Below, one piece after another: positions 23,610 through 32,342 of a stretch of 64,000 bases of DNA; the first letter of the stretch is position 1, and each line of letters opens with the position of its first letter. The DNA lies in the NCBI RefSeq assembly GCF_001618385.1, contig NZ_BDCR01000002.1, forward strand, positions 186,001-250,000, written 5' to 3'. Origin of the DNA: Paludibacter jiangxiensis (lineage in GTDB: Bacteria > Bacteroidota > Bacteroidia > Bacteroidales > Paludibacteraceae). The position numbers and the translations under genes are program-made. Under the pieces are notes generated by a model that searched no databases, had not been told where the DNA came from, and saw only the letters and a list, made by a program, of their open reading frames with translations.

Positions 23610-23637
23610 AAAAGGATGCCCAACCGGCATCCTTTTT
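23610..23637 (+). terminator. Terminator of the btuB-btuG operon
   Basis: AAAAGGATGCC (23610-23620) pairs with GGCATCCTTTT (23626-23636) around a 5-nt loop, and the T-run continues beyond it. Confidence 0.85.
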
Positions 23638-23749
23638 TTATGGGACAAGCGACATCCCTATCGCTTGATGTTTAGATTTTACAGAATATTCCAGTACCGT
23701 CATGATGGAAAGAAATCCTCATTTGTTGTGTTGTTTTATGCACTGAGCC

Positions 23750-24778
23750 TTACTTAGATTCTTGTTTATATGACTCTTCATACCCAACTAAATAATAGAA
23801 AATGGGTCCAACCAAACTTGCAGCGGTCTTGTGTTGTTGTTTCCAAACCTCATATTTTTCTAAATTCAGTTTTAGGTTGCTTGGTAGCAATAAAATGCCA
23901 TTGTATTGATCGTAAATGAATTCATCTAAAAATCCATTGTCTCGGATTAGTGACAATTCATTAAAATACTTTTGAAACCTAGTATTCTGTTTTTTTGCAT
24001 TTTCCCATCTATCTAGCATATCTGTAAGAGCTCTTTTTTGCTCTTCAAAATAAAGGCTTGGAAATCCTGAACATTTTTCTAGCGAATCTACTTCTTCATT
24101 TGCCCACTTACTTTTTGCAAGTGCAGCTGCCATAATTGGTGCAAAGCCTATTGTGTCTTCTATTACTGCCGGAGCTACGTGGATTGTTGTTCCTGGTTTT
24201 AAAGGTTGGTGTTTTACAATTTCTGTTGGAGAAAACCGTTCAATCAATTTGTTTGAGATTGCCCTAAGCGTGCTCGTGTCTGACTTATTGGAAGAAATGC
24301 GATATTTCATAAAATATTTACCACATTCAAAAAGCATTAGCACTGTGTTAGAATTTGCTTGTTGAGCAGATGCTGATATTGCCATAAGCTTATAGTTGTC
24401 TTTTGAAATCTTGCTTACTTTTGCGGAAAAGTCTATTCCTTGCTTTGTGGTATTGACGATGGATTGTAAACATGTAAAATACTCATCTCTCAGTCGATAC
24501 TCCATAGCAGGTGGTGCAGGATAGACATAAATCGAAATAGTAGTCTCTTTTTGTTTGTCTTGGTAATTTACTCCGATATTGGTTTTTCCCTTATTGAAAG
24601 CATAGATGTCTTGTCGTAAATATGTTTCGAACTGTTCTGGAAATGCTGTCATGGTTTGACAATGGATGTAATCTCCTTTTGCTCTTATCTTTTTAGGTTT
24701 CGTTACTTCTTGTGCGAGCAGTATGTTTCCACAGTATATACAGAGAATTGCAATAAGAATATTTGTCTTCATAATCAT
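23750..24778 (-). CDS. Secreted protein of unknown function
   Basis: This 342-residue protein is not recognised. An N-terminal signal peptide (about residues 1-22, ending NILLAQ) directs it out of the cytoplasm. The first half looks like a globular alpha/beta domain (YLRQDIYAFNKGKTNIGVNY, TTISIYVYPAP). The second half is helical and charged (KRALTDMLDRWENAKKQNTR). No catalytic motif is visible. Met3 (24772) is an equally good start. It stands alone between the btuG terminator and the ABC permease and may be a lone accessory gene. Confidence 0.6.
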   Translation of the reverse strand: MIMKTNILIAILCIYCGNILLAQEVTKPKKIRAKGDYIHCQTMTAFPEQFETYLRQDIYAFNKGKTNIGVNYQDKQKETTISIYVYPAPPAMEYRLRDEYFTCLQSIVNTTKQGIDFSAKVSKISKDNYKLMAISASAQQANSNTVLMLFECGKYFMKYRISSNKSDTSTLRAISNKLIERFSPTEIVKHQPLKPGTTIHVAPAVIEDTIGFAPIMAAALAKSKWANEEVDSLEKCSGFPSLYFEEQKRALTDMLDRWENAKKQNTRFQKYFNELSLIRDNGFLDEFIYDQYNGILLLPSNLKLNLEKYEVWKQQHKTAASLVGPIFYYLVGYEESYKQESK

Positions 24779-24863
24779 GCTTTCAGGTTAGTGCTACGTG
24801 TAAAGCTTCACACATAGGTCTTATTATGTTAAAAACCGGATCGATTCTGTCTTGTCTGATCTT

Positions 24864-26174
24864 TTAATTCTTATATCTCAGCCATTTCCACATCTCTTTC
24901 CACGAGGGTTTTTTGCCGTACATCAGGATGCCGGTGCGGTAGATCTTTCCGGCCAGCCAGGTGGTGCCGATAAAAGTAATCACCAACAGGCCTACAGATA
25001 GCAGTTTTTCCCATAAAGGAACGTCGAACGGAAGGCGCACCATCATCACAATGGGCGAGGTGAAGGGTATCAGCGAGCACCAGAATGCCAGTGGTCCGTC
25101 GGGGTTTTCGATGCTGTAGATGGCAGCATAAAAGGCAAACAGGATGGGAATGGTGATGGGCATCATAAATTGTTGCGTGTCGGTTTCGTTGTCAACCGCC
25201 GAGCCGACGGCAGCAAATAGTGAGGCGTAGAGCAAATATCCTCCCAGAAAATAGAAGATGAAGTACGAAACGATTTCTACCAGATTGATTCCCTGCAAGC
25301 CCTGAAAAACTGTCATCATTGCCTGCTGAGCTCCACTGGTGGAGGCGCCTTGTAGCTGTGCACCTGCCTGCAGGTTGCTAATGCTGGTGCCGAAGAGCGC
25401 AAAACCGGCAATGTTTGAAATAATCAGCGTGAGTACTATCCAGAGCAGAAATTGCGTGAGCCCCACCAAAGCGATACCGATGATTTTGCCCATCATCAGC
25501 TCAAAAGGTTTGACGGAAGAGATAATCACCTCCACGATGCGGTTGGTCTTTTCTTCCACTACGCCCCGCATCACCTGCACTCCGTACATGAAAATAAACA
25601 TGTAGATAAGGAATGTGGAGAGGCCTCCGATAATGGTGGCAACAATCGACGAAGTTACTTTGGAGTTTCCCTTCTCGTCCAGTTTGATGGTGGTTACGTC
25701 GATCTTGGTACGTGCTTTTTCTACCATTTGCTTGATATTTGCCACATGGTAAGCATCCAGTTTCTTATTTTCCACGTATTCGCTCAGTTGCCGCGAAACT
25801 GTCGATTCGAGTTCTATCCCCACCTGTTTTTCAGAATAGAGAGTGGCTGCCGTGGAATCTCTGACTAAGTCTCCTTTAATCAGCAGGACGGCGTAGAAAT
25901 CCTTCTTTAGTTGTGAGTTCCCAATGTTTTGTACACGTTCCTGCACCGGCACAAACACGTATTGCTTGTCCGATTTCAGCACCTTGCCATACTCGTTGGT
26001 AAAATCGACAACGGCAATTTTTTTGCTCTCGTTGTCCTTGATACCCGATAGCCAGAGCGGAACCATGATAAGCGCCGCAAAGAGGAGCGGCGACAGGAAA
26101 GTCATAATGATGAATGACTTCTTGGCAACACGGGTAGTGTATTCCCGGCGGATGATAATTCCTATTTTATTCAT
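24864..26174 (-). CDS. ABC-2 type exporter, permease subunit (NatB-like)
   Basis: This permease has 436 residues from Met at 26174, and a start five codons earlier is possible. It has one N-terminal membrane helix (about 18-42), a large extracytoplasmic domain of about 150 residues, and five further helices after about residue 180, the layout of NatB/ABC2_membrane_3 proteins. The motif VEEKTNRIVEVIISSVKPFELMMGK is typical of that class. It works with the ATPase encoded upstream (27494-26592). A four-helix-bundle gene and a heptad repeat tract lie between the two. The substrate is unknown; NatAB exports sodium, but this cannot be inferred here. Confidence 0.85.
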   Translation of the reverse strand: MNKIGIIIRREYTTRVAKKSFIIMTFLSPLLFAALIMVPLWLSGIKDNESKKIAVVDFTNEYGKVLKSDKQYVFVPVQERVQNIGNSQLKKDFYAVLLIKGDLVRDSTAATLYSEKQVGIELESTVSRQLSEYVENKKLDAYHVANIKQMVEKARTKIDVTTIKLDEKGNSKVTSSIVATIIGGLSTFLIYMFIFMYGVQVMRGVVEEKTNRIVEVIISSVKPFELMMGKIIGIALVGLTQFLLWIVLTLIISNIAGFALFGTSISNLQAGAQLQGASTSGAQQAMMTVFQGLQGINLVEIVSYFIFYFLGGYLLYASLFAAVGSAVDNETDTQQFMMPITIPILFAFYAAIYSIENPDGPLAFWCSLIPFTSPIVMMVRLPFDVPLWEKLLSVGLLVITFIGTTWLAGKIYRTGILMYGKKPSWKEMWKWLRYKN

Positions 26175-26186
26175 AAGGCTAAATAT

Positions 26187-26221
26187 CAATGGTTAATTGT
26201 TAATTCTTAATGGTTAATAAG
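26187..26221 (-). repeat. Heptad tract upstream of the ABC permease start
   Basis: Five 7-nt units read on the plus strand: CAATGGT, TAATTGT, TAATTCT, TAATGGT and TAATAAG. The tract ends 12 nt upstream of the permease ATG (minus strand). TTAATGGTTAAT at 26207-26218 is the exact reverse complement of 26591-26602. Confidence 0.8.
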
Positions 26222-26227
26222 AAACCA

Positions 26228-26599
26228 TTACTGTAGGTTTGATTTGGTTGTTTTGAGAATGCTTGTTATCAGTTTGATAAGTTCAATCGCATCGTTATTG
26301 ATGCTATTGAATTGTTCGGAGCTAATATAATCGGTCGCATGTAACAGTTCTAACCAATAAATGGTCTCATTAATTTCTTTTTGAGCTATTGCCATTTTGT
26401 GTTTAAAGTCATTTTTCGTTTCAGCATGTTCGGCTTCGCGAATCATGGCACCAACACTCGTTCCGCTACGTAATAACTGTTTGGATAACACAGATTCCTT
26501 CTTATTTTCAATAAGATACCGCCTGAGATTTACAATTCTTATAGCAAAAACAAAGCTCTTGTCTTTTACGATATTCTCTTTCATATCTTCATTAACCAT
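26228..26599 (-). CDS. Four-helix-bundle protein (S23/IVP family)
   Basis: This 123-residue protein belongs to the four-helix-bundle family first seen in 23S rRNA intervening sequences. Family signatures are SFVFAIRIVNLRRYLIENKK, LSKQLLRSGTSVGAMIREAE, FKHKMAIAQKEINETIYWLE and a late LIKLITSILKT. Its ATG overlaps the last codons of the ABC ATPase gene, and Met6 is an alternative start. It separates the ATPase from its permease and is bordered by 12-bp inverted repeats, so it looks inserted into the operon. The cellular role of the family is unknown. Confidence 0.88.
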   Translation of the reverse strand: MVNEDMKENIVKDKSFVFAIRIVNLRRYLIENKKESVLSKQLLRSGTSVGAMIREAEHAETKNDFKHKMAIAQKEINETIYWLELLHATDYISSEQFNSINNDAIELIKLITSILKTTKSNLQ

Positions 26600-26608
26600 T
26601 AACAGTTT
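26588..26608 (-). repeat. Short heptad tract at the ABC ATPase / four-helix junction
   Basis: On the plus strand the units are TTCATTA, ACCATTA and ACAGTTT. ATTAACCATTAA (26591-26602) is the inverse of 26207-26218. The tract encodes the final residues of the ATPase and holds the start codon of the four-helix-bundle gene. Confidence 0.6.
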
Positions 26609-27494
26609 TGATAAAGATTTCGTTCATGCTGGGTAGTAATTCTTCGAAGGCCACAATAGAATGTCTTTCCATAATCGATTTCAGGCATTCGTTGGCTGAT
26701 AATCCGGTAGATTGAATGCGCAATTCGGTATTACGGTTCTTCTGTTCGTTGGCCAGAATCTCGAAAGGTAAGCGGGCAATGTCAGCATGTTCGGTTCCTG
26801 TAATGGTAACCTTGTAGATGTGCGACCGGAATTGCTCCCTGATTTCATGAACGTTGCCCTGAAGTACCACCTGCGATTTATTGATGAGGGAAATGTCGTC
26901 GCAAAGCGCTTCTACCGATTCCATGTTGTGAGTGGAGAAGATAATGGTGGCACCTTTGTCACGGAGAGCCAGCATTTCGCGTTTCAGTAGATCTGCATTC
27001 ACCGGGTCGAAACCGCTGAAAGGTTCGTCGAAAATCAATAGTTCCGGTTCGTGCAATACGGTGGTGATGAACTGCACCTTCTGCTGCATTCCTTTCGAGA
27101 GCTCCTCCACTTTTTTGTTCCACCATGCCTGTATCTCGAATTTCTCGAACCACATTTTTAGTCGGGCCATGGCATCGTGTTTCGAAAGTCCTTTTAGTTG
27201 AGCCAGATAAAGCGCTTGTTCGCCCACTTTCATCTTTTTGTAGAGACCTCTTTCCTCCGGCAGGTAACCGATACGATTGATGTCGCCGACGTGAAGGCGT
27301 TTTCCGTCAAGGAGAATCTCTCCGCTGTCGGGTGCCGTGATGCAGTTGATAATACGAATCAGGGTGGTTTTGCCCGCACCGTTTGGCCCGAGCAGTCCGT
27401 AAACAGAGTGTTGTTCAATGTTCATGCTCACTGCATCGAGCGCTTTGTACCCTGAGTACTCTTTGGTTACATGATGAATTTCCAGAAATGACAT
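26592..27494 (-). CDS. ABC-2 type exporter, ATP-binding subunit (NatA-like)
   Basis: This 300-residue ATPase has Walker A GPNGAGKTT at 36-44, a signature written LSKGM, Walker B LLIFDEP and the switch His in FSTHNMES. The C-terminal part (from about 210) matches the extended NatA type. It is the partner of the permease at 24864-26174 although a four-helix-bundle gene lies between. Its last codons fall inside a heptad repeat tract, so its C-terminus may have been changed by an insertion. A full promoter lies upstream at 27555-27584, divergent from recF. Confidence 0.88.
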   Translation of the reverse strand: MSFLEIHHVTKEYSGYKALDAVSMNIEQHSVYGLLGPNGAGKTTLIRIINCITAPDSGEILLDGKRLHVGDINRIGYLPEERGLYKKMKVGEQALYLAQLKGLSKHDAMARLKMWFEKFEIQAWWNKKVEELSKGMQQKVQFITTVLHEPELLIFDEPFSGFDPVNADLLKREMLALRDKGATIIFSTHNMESVEALCDDISLINKSQVVLQGNVHEIREQFRSHIYKVTITGTEHADIARLPFEILANEQKNRNTELRIQSTGLSANECLKSIMERHSIVAFEELLPSMNEIFIKTVNG

Positions 27495-27554
27495 ATTTGC
27501 AGGGAAAAGAGGTAAATAAATATCTTAACTTAAAAAATATACGAAAACATTGAA

Positions 27555-27584
27555 CAAAGATAGGCGAATTACTTTTAGTAGCAA
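27555..27584 (-). promoter_or_regulatory. Promoter of the NatAB-like operon
   Basis: On the minus strand TTG (27584-27582) is followed after 19 nt by TATCTTTG (27562-27555). A divergent TAATTTTG element for recF is at 27614-27621. Confidence 0.65.
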
Positions 27585-27637
27585 AGATGCTTACCTATGC
27601 CGGTAAAAATTTGTAATTTTGGATTCAAATTTATCTT

Positions 27638-28729
27638 ATGCAACTGACAGCGCTTTCGATACTCAATTATAAAAACCTGACACAAGCCGATTTGTCATTT
27701 TCGTCCAAAATTAATTGTTTTATTGGGAACAATGGGATGGGAAAGACTAATCTGCTGGATGCCATCTACTATCTTTCGTTTTGCAAGAGCTTTACCAATC
27801 CGGTCGACATGCAGAATGTGAAGCATGATGCTGATTTTTTTGTCTTGCAGGGACATTATCAACGGGGTAACAGCGATGAGGCGGTCTATTGCGGACTGAA
27901 GCGGCGGCAAAAAAAACAATTCAAGCTTAATAAAAAAGAGTACGAAAGGCTTTCGGATCACATCGGTTTTTTGCCTCTGGTAATTATTTCACCTGCCGAC
28001 GGTGCACTGATCAGTGAGGGGAGCGACGAGCGCAGACGGTTTATCGACAGTGTAATTTCGCAGTACAACAAGCGTTACCTGAATGAATTGATTCGTTACA
28101 ATAAGGCTTTGATGCAACGCAATACCCTATTAAAAGGTGACATGCACGACGAGATGGTGTATGATATTTGGGAAGAACAGCTGGCCGAAGCCGGGGTCTA
28201 TATTTTTGAAACACGGAAAGCTTTTGTTGATGAGTTTATCCCGATTTTTCAATCACGTTTCAATTTTATAACGGATGAAAACGAGCGTGTCAGTATCCGT
28301 TACCAGTCGCAGCTTGCGGAAAGAAACTTCAAAGAGTCGTTGCAACGTTCGCGCGAGCGTGACCGAATTCTTGGTTATACCACGGTAGGAACTCACAAGG
28401 ATGACCTTGAAATGCTTTTAGGTGATTATCCCATCAAGAGGGTAGGGTCTCAGGGTCAAAACAAGTCGTTTCTGGTTTCGCTCAAATTTGCCCAGTTCGA
28501 TTTCCTTAAACGGGCTTCCGATCTTACTCCCATATTGCTCCTCGACGATATATTTGATAAGCTCGATGCTAACCGGGTTTCGCGTATTCTTTCTCTTGTC
28601 TCCGGCGATTCTTTCGGTCAGATATTTATCACCGACACCAATCGCGAGCATATCGACCATCTGTTATCCGAAACAGGTTGTGAAGTGAAGTTTTTCTTCG
28701 TCGATAACGGGGAAGTTACTACTCTTTAG
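27638..28729 (+). CDS. recF: DNA replication and repair protein RecF
   Basis: This 363-residue SMC-like ATPase loads RecA at gaps with RecOR. The Walker A GNNGMGKTN is at residues 30-38. The RecF-type LVIISPADGALISEGSDERRR follows in the middle, the signature VGSQGQNKSFLVSLKFAQ comes later, and Walker B ILLLDDIFDKLD is near the end. The length is normal. Its stop overlaps the stop of the convergent PorP-like gene by 3-4 bp. A TAATTTTG -7 element lies only 17 bp before the start, so the leader is very short. Confidence 0.94.
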   Translation: MQLTALSILNYKNLTQADLSFSSKINCFIGNNGMGKTNLLDAIYYLSFCKSFTNPVDMQNVKHDADFFVLQGHYQRGNSDEAVYCGLKRRQKKQFKLNKKEYERLSDHIGFLPLVIISPADGALISEGSDERRRFIDSVISQYNKRYLNELIRYNKALMQRNTLLKGDMHDEMVYDIWEEQLAEAGVYIFETRKAFVDEFIPIFQSRFNFITDENERVSIRYQSQLAERNFKESLQRSRERDRILGYTTVGTHKDDLEMLLGDYPIKRVGSQGQNKSFLVSLKFAQFDFLKRASDLTPILLLDDIFDKLDANRVSRILSLVSGDSFGQIFITDTNREHIDHLLSETGCEVKFFFVDNGEVTTL

Positions 28730-29628
28730 AAACAGGAGTAACAAACCGGTCCTTTCTTCAGTTTGTATACAATCATGATTTCGTGGGTACCCAAAGAGTG
28801 GTGTTTTATACTATTCGTGTTGTATTCGTAGCTGTAAAACACAGACAAAGCCTTGCTGATATTCACTCCTGCAATGGCACCTATTTGCCCGGGAGTCCGA
28901 TAGAAAGCTCCCACCTGAAATTTATCCGGTTCATCTTTCATCGTTTTAAAATATGCCGTTGCATTGAATTCCGTCTGAATCATTCGGCTGTATTGGATAC
29001 CGCAAGCTCCCACTCCAAAATCAACAGGGTTTTCTGTAAAGGTTCTAAAAGCCCCGTATAAGAAATTGGTGTTCACCAGTGCATTGTTTTTGTTGAACAG
29101 AGAAGCGAAATTTTGACTGGCAACTCCAATCCTTAATGACCGGCTGGCAAGTTCAGCCCCAATATCTGTATTGAAAGATGTCTCGGGTTGAAGATTGTTG
29201 AATGCTTCATTGTCGGAATTATTATCCAGAATAATTTTTGAAGCATCGTAGGAGAGTCTTTGGTAAACACCCGCTACGCCCAGTTGTAGCCGCCATGTCT
29301 CGTTTAGAGTCACCGCATAAGTGTATGACAGAGATAAATTGGTGGTGGAGGTGTACCCGATTTGATCCTGAAAGATTTTTGCGCCAAACTGAGAGTTCAT
29401 CTCTTCGGAATAAAGATTGGCAGTGGCAATGAAAGTGGTGGGAGCTCCGTCAAATGTGACCCATTGTTTGCGGCCGGCCATGCTAAATACGGCCGGATAT
29501 TGCGTGTTGATGTAAGCCGGGGTGATATAATATGGATTTTCCCAATAATGGTTCAGTCGGATGTTAGACTGTGCCATGCAGGATAATGATATAAAAATGA
29601 GTACAATGAGTTGTATGATTTTTTTCAT
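28726..29628 (-). CDS. PorP/SprF family type IX secretion membrane protein, first copy
   Basis: This 300-residue protein has a signal peptide (cleavage near CMAQ) and the PorP/SprF hallmarks SNIRLNHYWENPYYITPAYIN near the start, AGRKQWVTFDGAPTTF, and repeated beta-strand segments of an outer-membrane barrel. It ends in CYSC. Such proteins are needed for surface display of a specific type IX cargo encoded beside them. Here the cargo is the 735-residue CTD protein directly upstream (31905-29698). It shares its overall plan with the second copy at 32343-33278. Confidence 0.88.
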   Translation of the reverse strand: MKKIIQLIVLIFISLSCMAQSNIRLNHYWENPYYITPAYINTQYPAVFSMAGRKQWVTFDGAPTTFIATANLYSEEMNSQFGAKIFQDQIGYTSTTNLSLSYTYAVTLNETWRLQLGVAGVYQRLSYDASKIILDNNSDNEAFNNLQPETSFNTDIGAELASRSLRIGVASQNFASLFNKNNALVNTNFLYGAFRTFTENPVDFGVGACGIQYSRMIQTEFNATAYFKTMKDEPDKFQVGAFYRTPGQIGAIAGVNISKALSVFYSYEYNTNSIKHHSLGTHEIMIVYKLKKGPVCYSCF

Positions 29629-29697
29629 GACATGATGCTTTGCCGGAGTGTAAAGGGCTTTTGTTGAGGCTTTGTTTTATTGCTTTTTTAATGCAGG

Positions 29698-31905
29698 CTA
29701 TTTCTTCGCGACAACAACATAACCCTCTTTTGTTTTTGTTTCAGTTGCATATTCATAATAGACTATATAAAAATAAGTGTCTCGTGCAACCGGTCTTCCA
29801 TTAAACTTTCCATCCCAACCGTCATATCCTTCGTGGAGCAGTAACCCGTTTCGGTTGTATATTTTAACGTGGAGTCCTTTCAGAAAGATGTCATTAACGC
29901 CATCGCCATTAGGAGAAATGGTATTAGCAATGACCGATGTATACAAGTGAGACACAATCACACTGTCGCATCCGTCAATAGTTTTGAAAGTGTCAGTATA
30001 GTCTCCGTTATCGGCATATATATGTCCGTTAATTTTATAAGAATCTCCTTTGAACATGCGCAGCGTCTGTTCTTTGTAATAAACAGGTAACTCTTTTAAT
30101 ACCAATGTGGCAGCGCTATCGCACCCTACAGAATTTGTGAGATGTACAAGATAAGTCCCGGCTGCATTGTAGGCAAATCCGGCAAACATATACGTATCGC
30201 CCCGGCAATATGAAGCATTAGTCGTTGAGCTGGATGGCTCCCGAAGAGATAATTCCAGAACGGCAGCACTGTCGCAACCTACTGCATTTGTGAGATGTGC
30301 AATAAATGTGCCGGCTGCTGTATAATTGACTCCGTTAAATTTATAGGTATCTCCCCGGCATATTGAGGCTTTTGTTGTAGAGGTGGTTGGTTCTTTGATT
30401 GTCAGAATAAGTGTTGCCGCGCTGTCGCATCCGACGCTATTGGTCAGATGAGCTGTGTAATTGCCGGCAAGTTTATAAGTTTTCCCGTTGAAAGTGTACG
30501 ACTCTCCCTTGCATATTGCAACCTTGGTGGTGGATGAGGTCGGTTCTTTGATTGACAGGATAAGTGTTGCAGTGCTATCGCATCCGGAAACATTGGTGAT
30601 GTGGGCTATATAAGTCCCTGCTGAACGATATTTTATGCCATTAAAGTTACAACTATCACCTCTGCATATAGATGTACGGGTCGTTGAAAAGTTGGGTTGG
30701 CCTACTTTAATTTTTATTTCCGTAGTTCCACTGGTAGTTACCGGAGAGCATTCTGTTGAGGCAGTTATTTTGCAGGAAAGAATATCATTGTTTGCTAATG
30801 AATTTGTAGAGAAAGTATTACTGTTTGTGCCTACAATAGTTTCATTGATTTTCCATTCGTAAACCGGGCTTATTGTTTTTACAAGAGAGACTGCGGTATA
30901 GGTTACGCTATCTCCCGGGCAAACAGATAATTTTGATGCATTGATGTTTAATCCGAGATTTGTAGCCACTAATGCTTTTTCAAGGTCTTCTGAATTAAGT
31001 ATATAAGCGTATGCAAATGTTGTGGATTCGTTGGGTTTTAAGGTTCCAATCCTGAAAGCAACAGATATTGCCTTGTCTTCATAAGCATTTGTGCCTTTTT
31101 GAGATAATTCATAATTCGAGCATGTCCAGATTTCTTTAGCGCTTCTATTGCTAAAGCCTCCTCTTGTGACCTTTGCTCTGGCATCCATGGATCCCAACCC
31201 GAGGTATTCGCCGCTACCATTTTTTGTGGTGGCTGATGCCAATACCTTTCCACATTCGTTAGGTGTTTGATAGATTATGCTATTGTAAGTATAATAGGAA
31301 TAACTACTCCCCGGAGTGTTTACGCCCTGATCCGGGTCTACATTCCGCATGTAATATATACTATCAATGGGAGATAATGTAGTGTTGGTGAGAGTGACTT
31401 TTGTGACAAAATAAATTGCACCAGAGGGAATGTATGTTTTGGCTCTAATCGCTAATCCGTTTATTGATCCTTGCCAGGTGGCAGATTGTTCCTGAAGTGT
31501 GGATTGAACAGCAATTATGCTTCCACTTATGTCATTTCTTGAGCATATCTGGTTGTTATTGTAATTGTAAGCTCCAATGGAAAGGCCAAATCCTTCTTCG
31601 GGTGTTCCCGGAAGAAAATAATCACCGATATAGTTTATCCAGTTGTCTTTTGCCGGATTGGCAACGAAACCTAACTGTCCGGATCTGCTGTTCATGCCAC
31701 TTCCTCTTGGATGAAAGCCTTTAGGGGCGTCTATGGTTGAGGCAAAGTTGCCACAAGGCCCCACAGCAACTTCTACGTAATCACTTTGAAGGAAGGCATT
31801 TCCGTTGAGTAATTGAGTTTTGAATGAGTCGGCTGCAGAAATGTTATGAATGCAATATAGATTGAACATTAATACAACAACGATTCTGACTGGATTCATA
31901 CGCAC
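29698..31905 (-). CDS. Type IX exported protein with Cys repeats and gliding-type CTD (735 aa)
   Basis: A signal peptide (about 1-25) is followed by a domain of about 300 residues of unknown type. Then five tandem repeats of about 50 residues follow (about 415-655), each with a CxGDxYxFNG-like opening, a GTY segment and a Gly-Cys-Asp-Ser end (SVGCDSAATL). The last 75 residues form a gliding-motility-associated CTD (SPNGDGVNDIFLKGLHVKIY and GWDGKFNGRPVARDTYFYIV), a type B sorting signal for the type IX system. The protein should be surface exposed. The 150-bp DNA repeats that encode the tandem domain are coding, not CRISPR. A PorP/SprF gene follows. Confidence 0.85.
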   Translation of the reverse strand: MRMNPVRIVVVLMFNLYCIHNISAADSFKTQLLNGNAFLQSDYVEVAVGPCGNFASTIDAPKGFHPRGSGMNSRSGQLGFVANPAKDNWINYIGDYFLPGTPEEGFGLSIGAYNYNNNQICSRNDISGSIIAVQSTLQEQSATWQGSINGLAIRAKTYIPSGAIYFVTKVTLTNTTLSPIDSIYYMRNVDPDQGVNTPGSSYSYYTYNSIIYQTPNECGKVLASATTKNGSGEYLGLGSMDARAKVTRGGFSNRSAKEIWTCSNYELSQKGTNAYEDKAISVAFRIGTLKPNESTTFAYAYILNSEDLEKALVATNLGLNINASKLSVCPGDSVTYTAVSLVKTISPVYEWKINETIVGTNSNTFSTNSLANNDILSCKITASTECSPVTTSGTTEIKIKVGQPNFSTTRTSICRGDSCNFNGIKYRSAGTYIAHITNVSGCDSTATLILSIKEPTSSTTKVAICKGESYTFNGKTYKLAGNYTAHLTNSVGCDSAATLILTIKEPTTSTTKASICRGDTYKFNGVNYTAAGTFIAHLTNAVGCDSAAVLELSLREPSSSTTNASYCRGDTYMFAGFAYNAAGTYLVHLTNSVGCDSAATLVLKELPVYYKEQTLRMFKGDSYKINGHIYADNGDYTDTFKTIDGCDSVIVSHLYTSVIANTISPNGDGVNDIFLKGLHVKIYNRNGLLLHEGYDGWDGKFNGRPVARDTYFYIVYYEYATETKTKEGYVVVAKK

Positions 31906-32342
31906 ATGATTTGATTAGAAGGTCGTATAACTTGGCCAACTTGTAATTTGCCTGAGCTAATTTGATTTTGGTAGTTTTTGCTGGTGTTTGAAAAGTATTT
32001 ATATCCCGGTTATTATAAGCTTGAGAGACAAAGAGTGTTAAATTTCAAACAACATAAAAATTTTAAAAAATGCAGGTCAAAGTTAAATATATAATTTAGG
32101 TCAACAAGTTTGATCGTTTGAAAAACAATTAAAATTAAATTAATATATGTTTTTGATTTTGAATGGACTATTTGGTAATAAATAAAGAAACTGCTTCGAA
32201 AGAAAAAGAGACAGTCTCTTTATGTGTTCAAACTAAAATCCAATTCTTTCTTGTCCGTAAAAATTTGAATGGGACTCCGAGATTGGCTGTTAACATCGCA
32301 TGGAATGTTGATTTCAGTGAGTTGCTGGTATTACTGCCATGA
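31906..32342. other. AT-rich intergenic region between the two CTD/PorP pairs
   Basis: I see no gene in these 437 bp. A weak terminator-like hairpin lies at 32203-32223, and the part nearest 31905 should contain the promoter for the 735-residue protein, although no full match is evident. Confidence 0.5.
32203..32223 (-). terminator. Weak terminator-like hairpin after the second PorP gene
   Basis: On the minus strand AAAGAG and CTCTTT form a short stem around ACTGT, followed by T residues. The stem is short, so this is tentative. Confidence 0.3.

Noticed and set aside
30100-30660. Regular 150-bp repeats that could suggest a CRISPR array
   Set aside because: They lie in frame inside the 735-residue protein and encode tandem domains. 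Unit length and divergence do not fit CRISPR.
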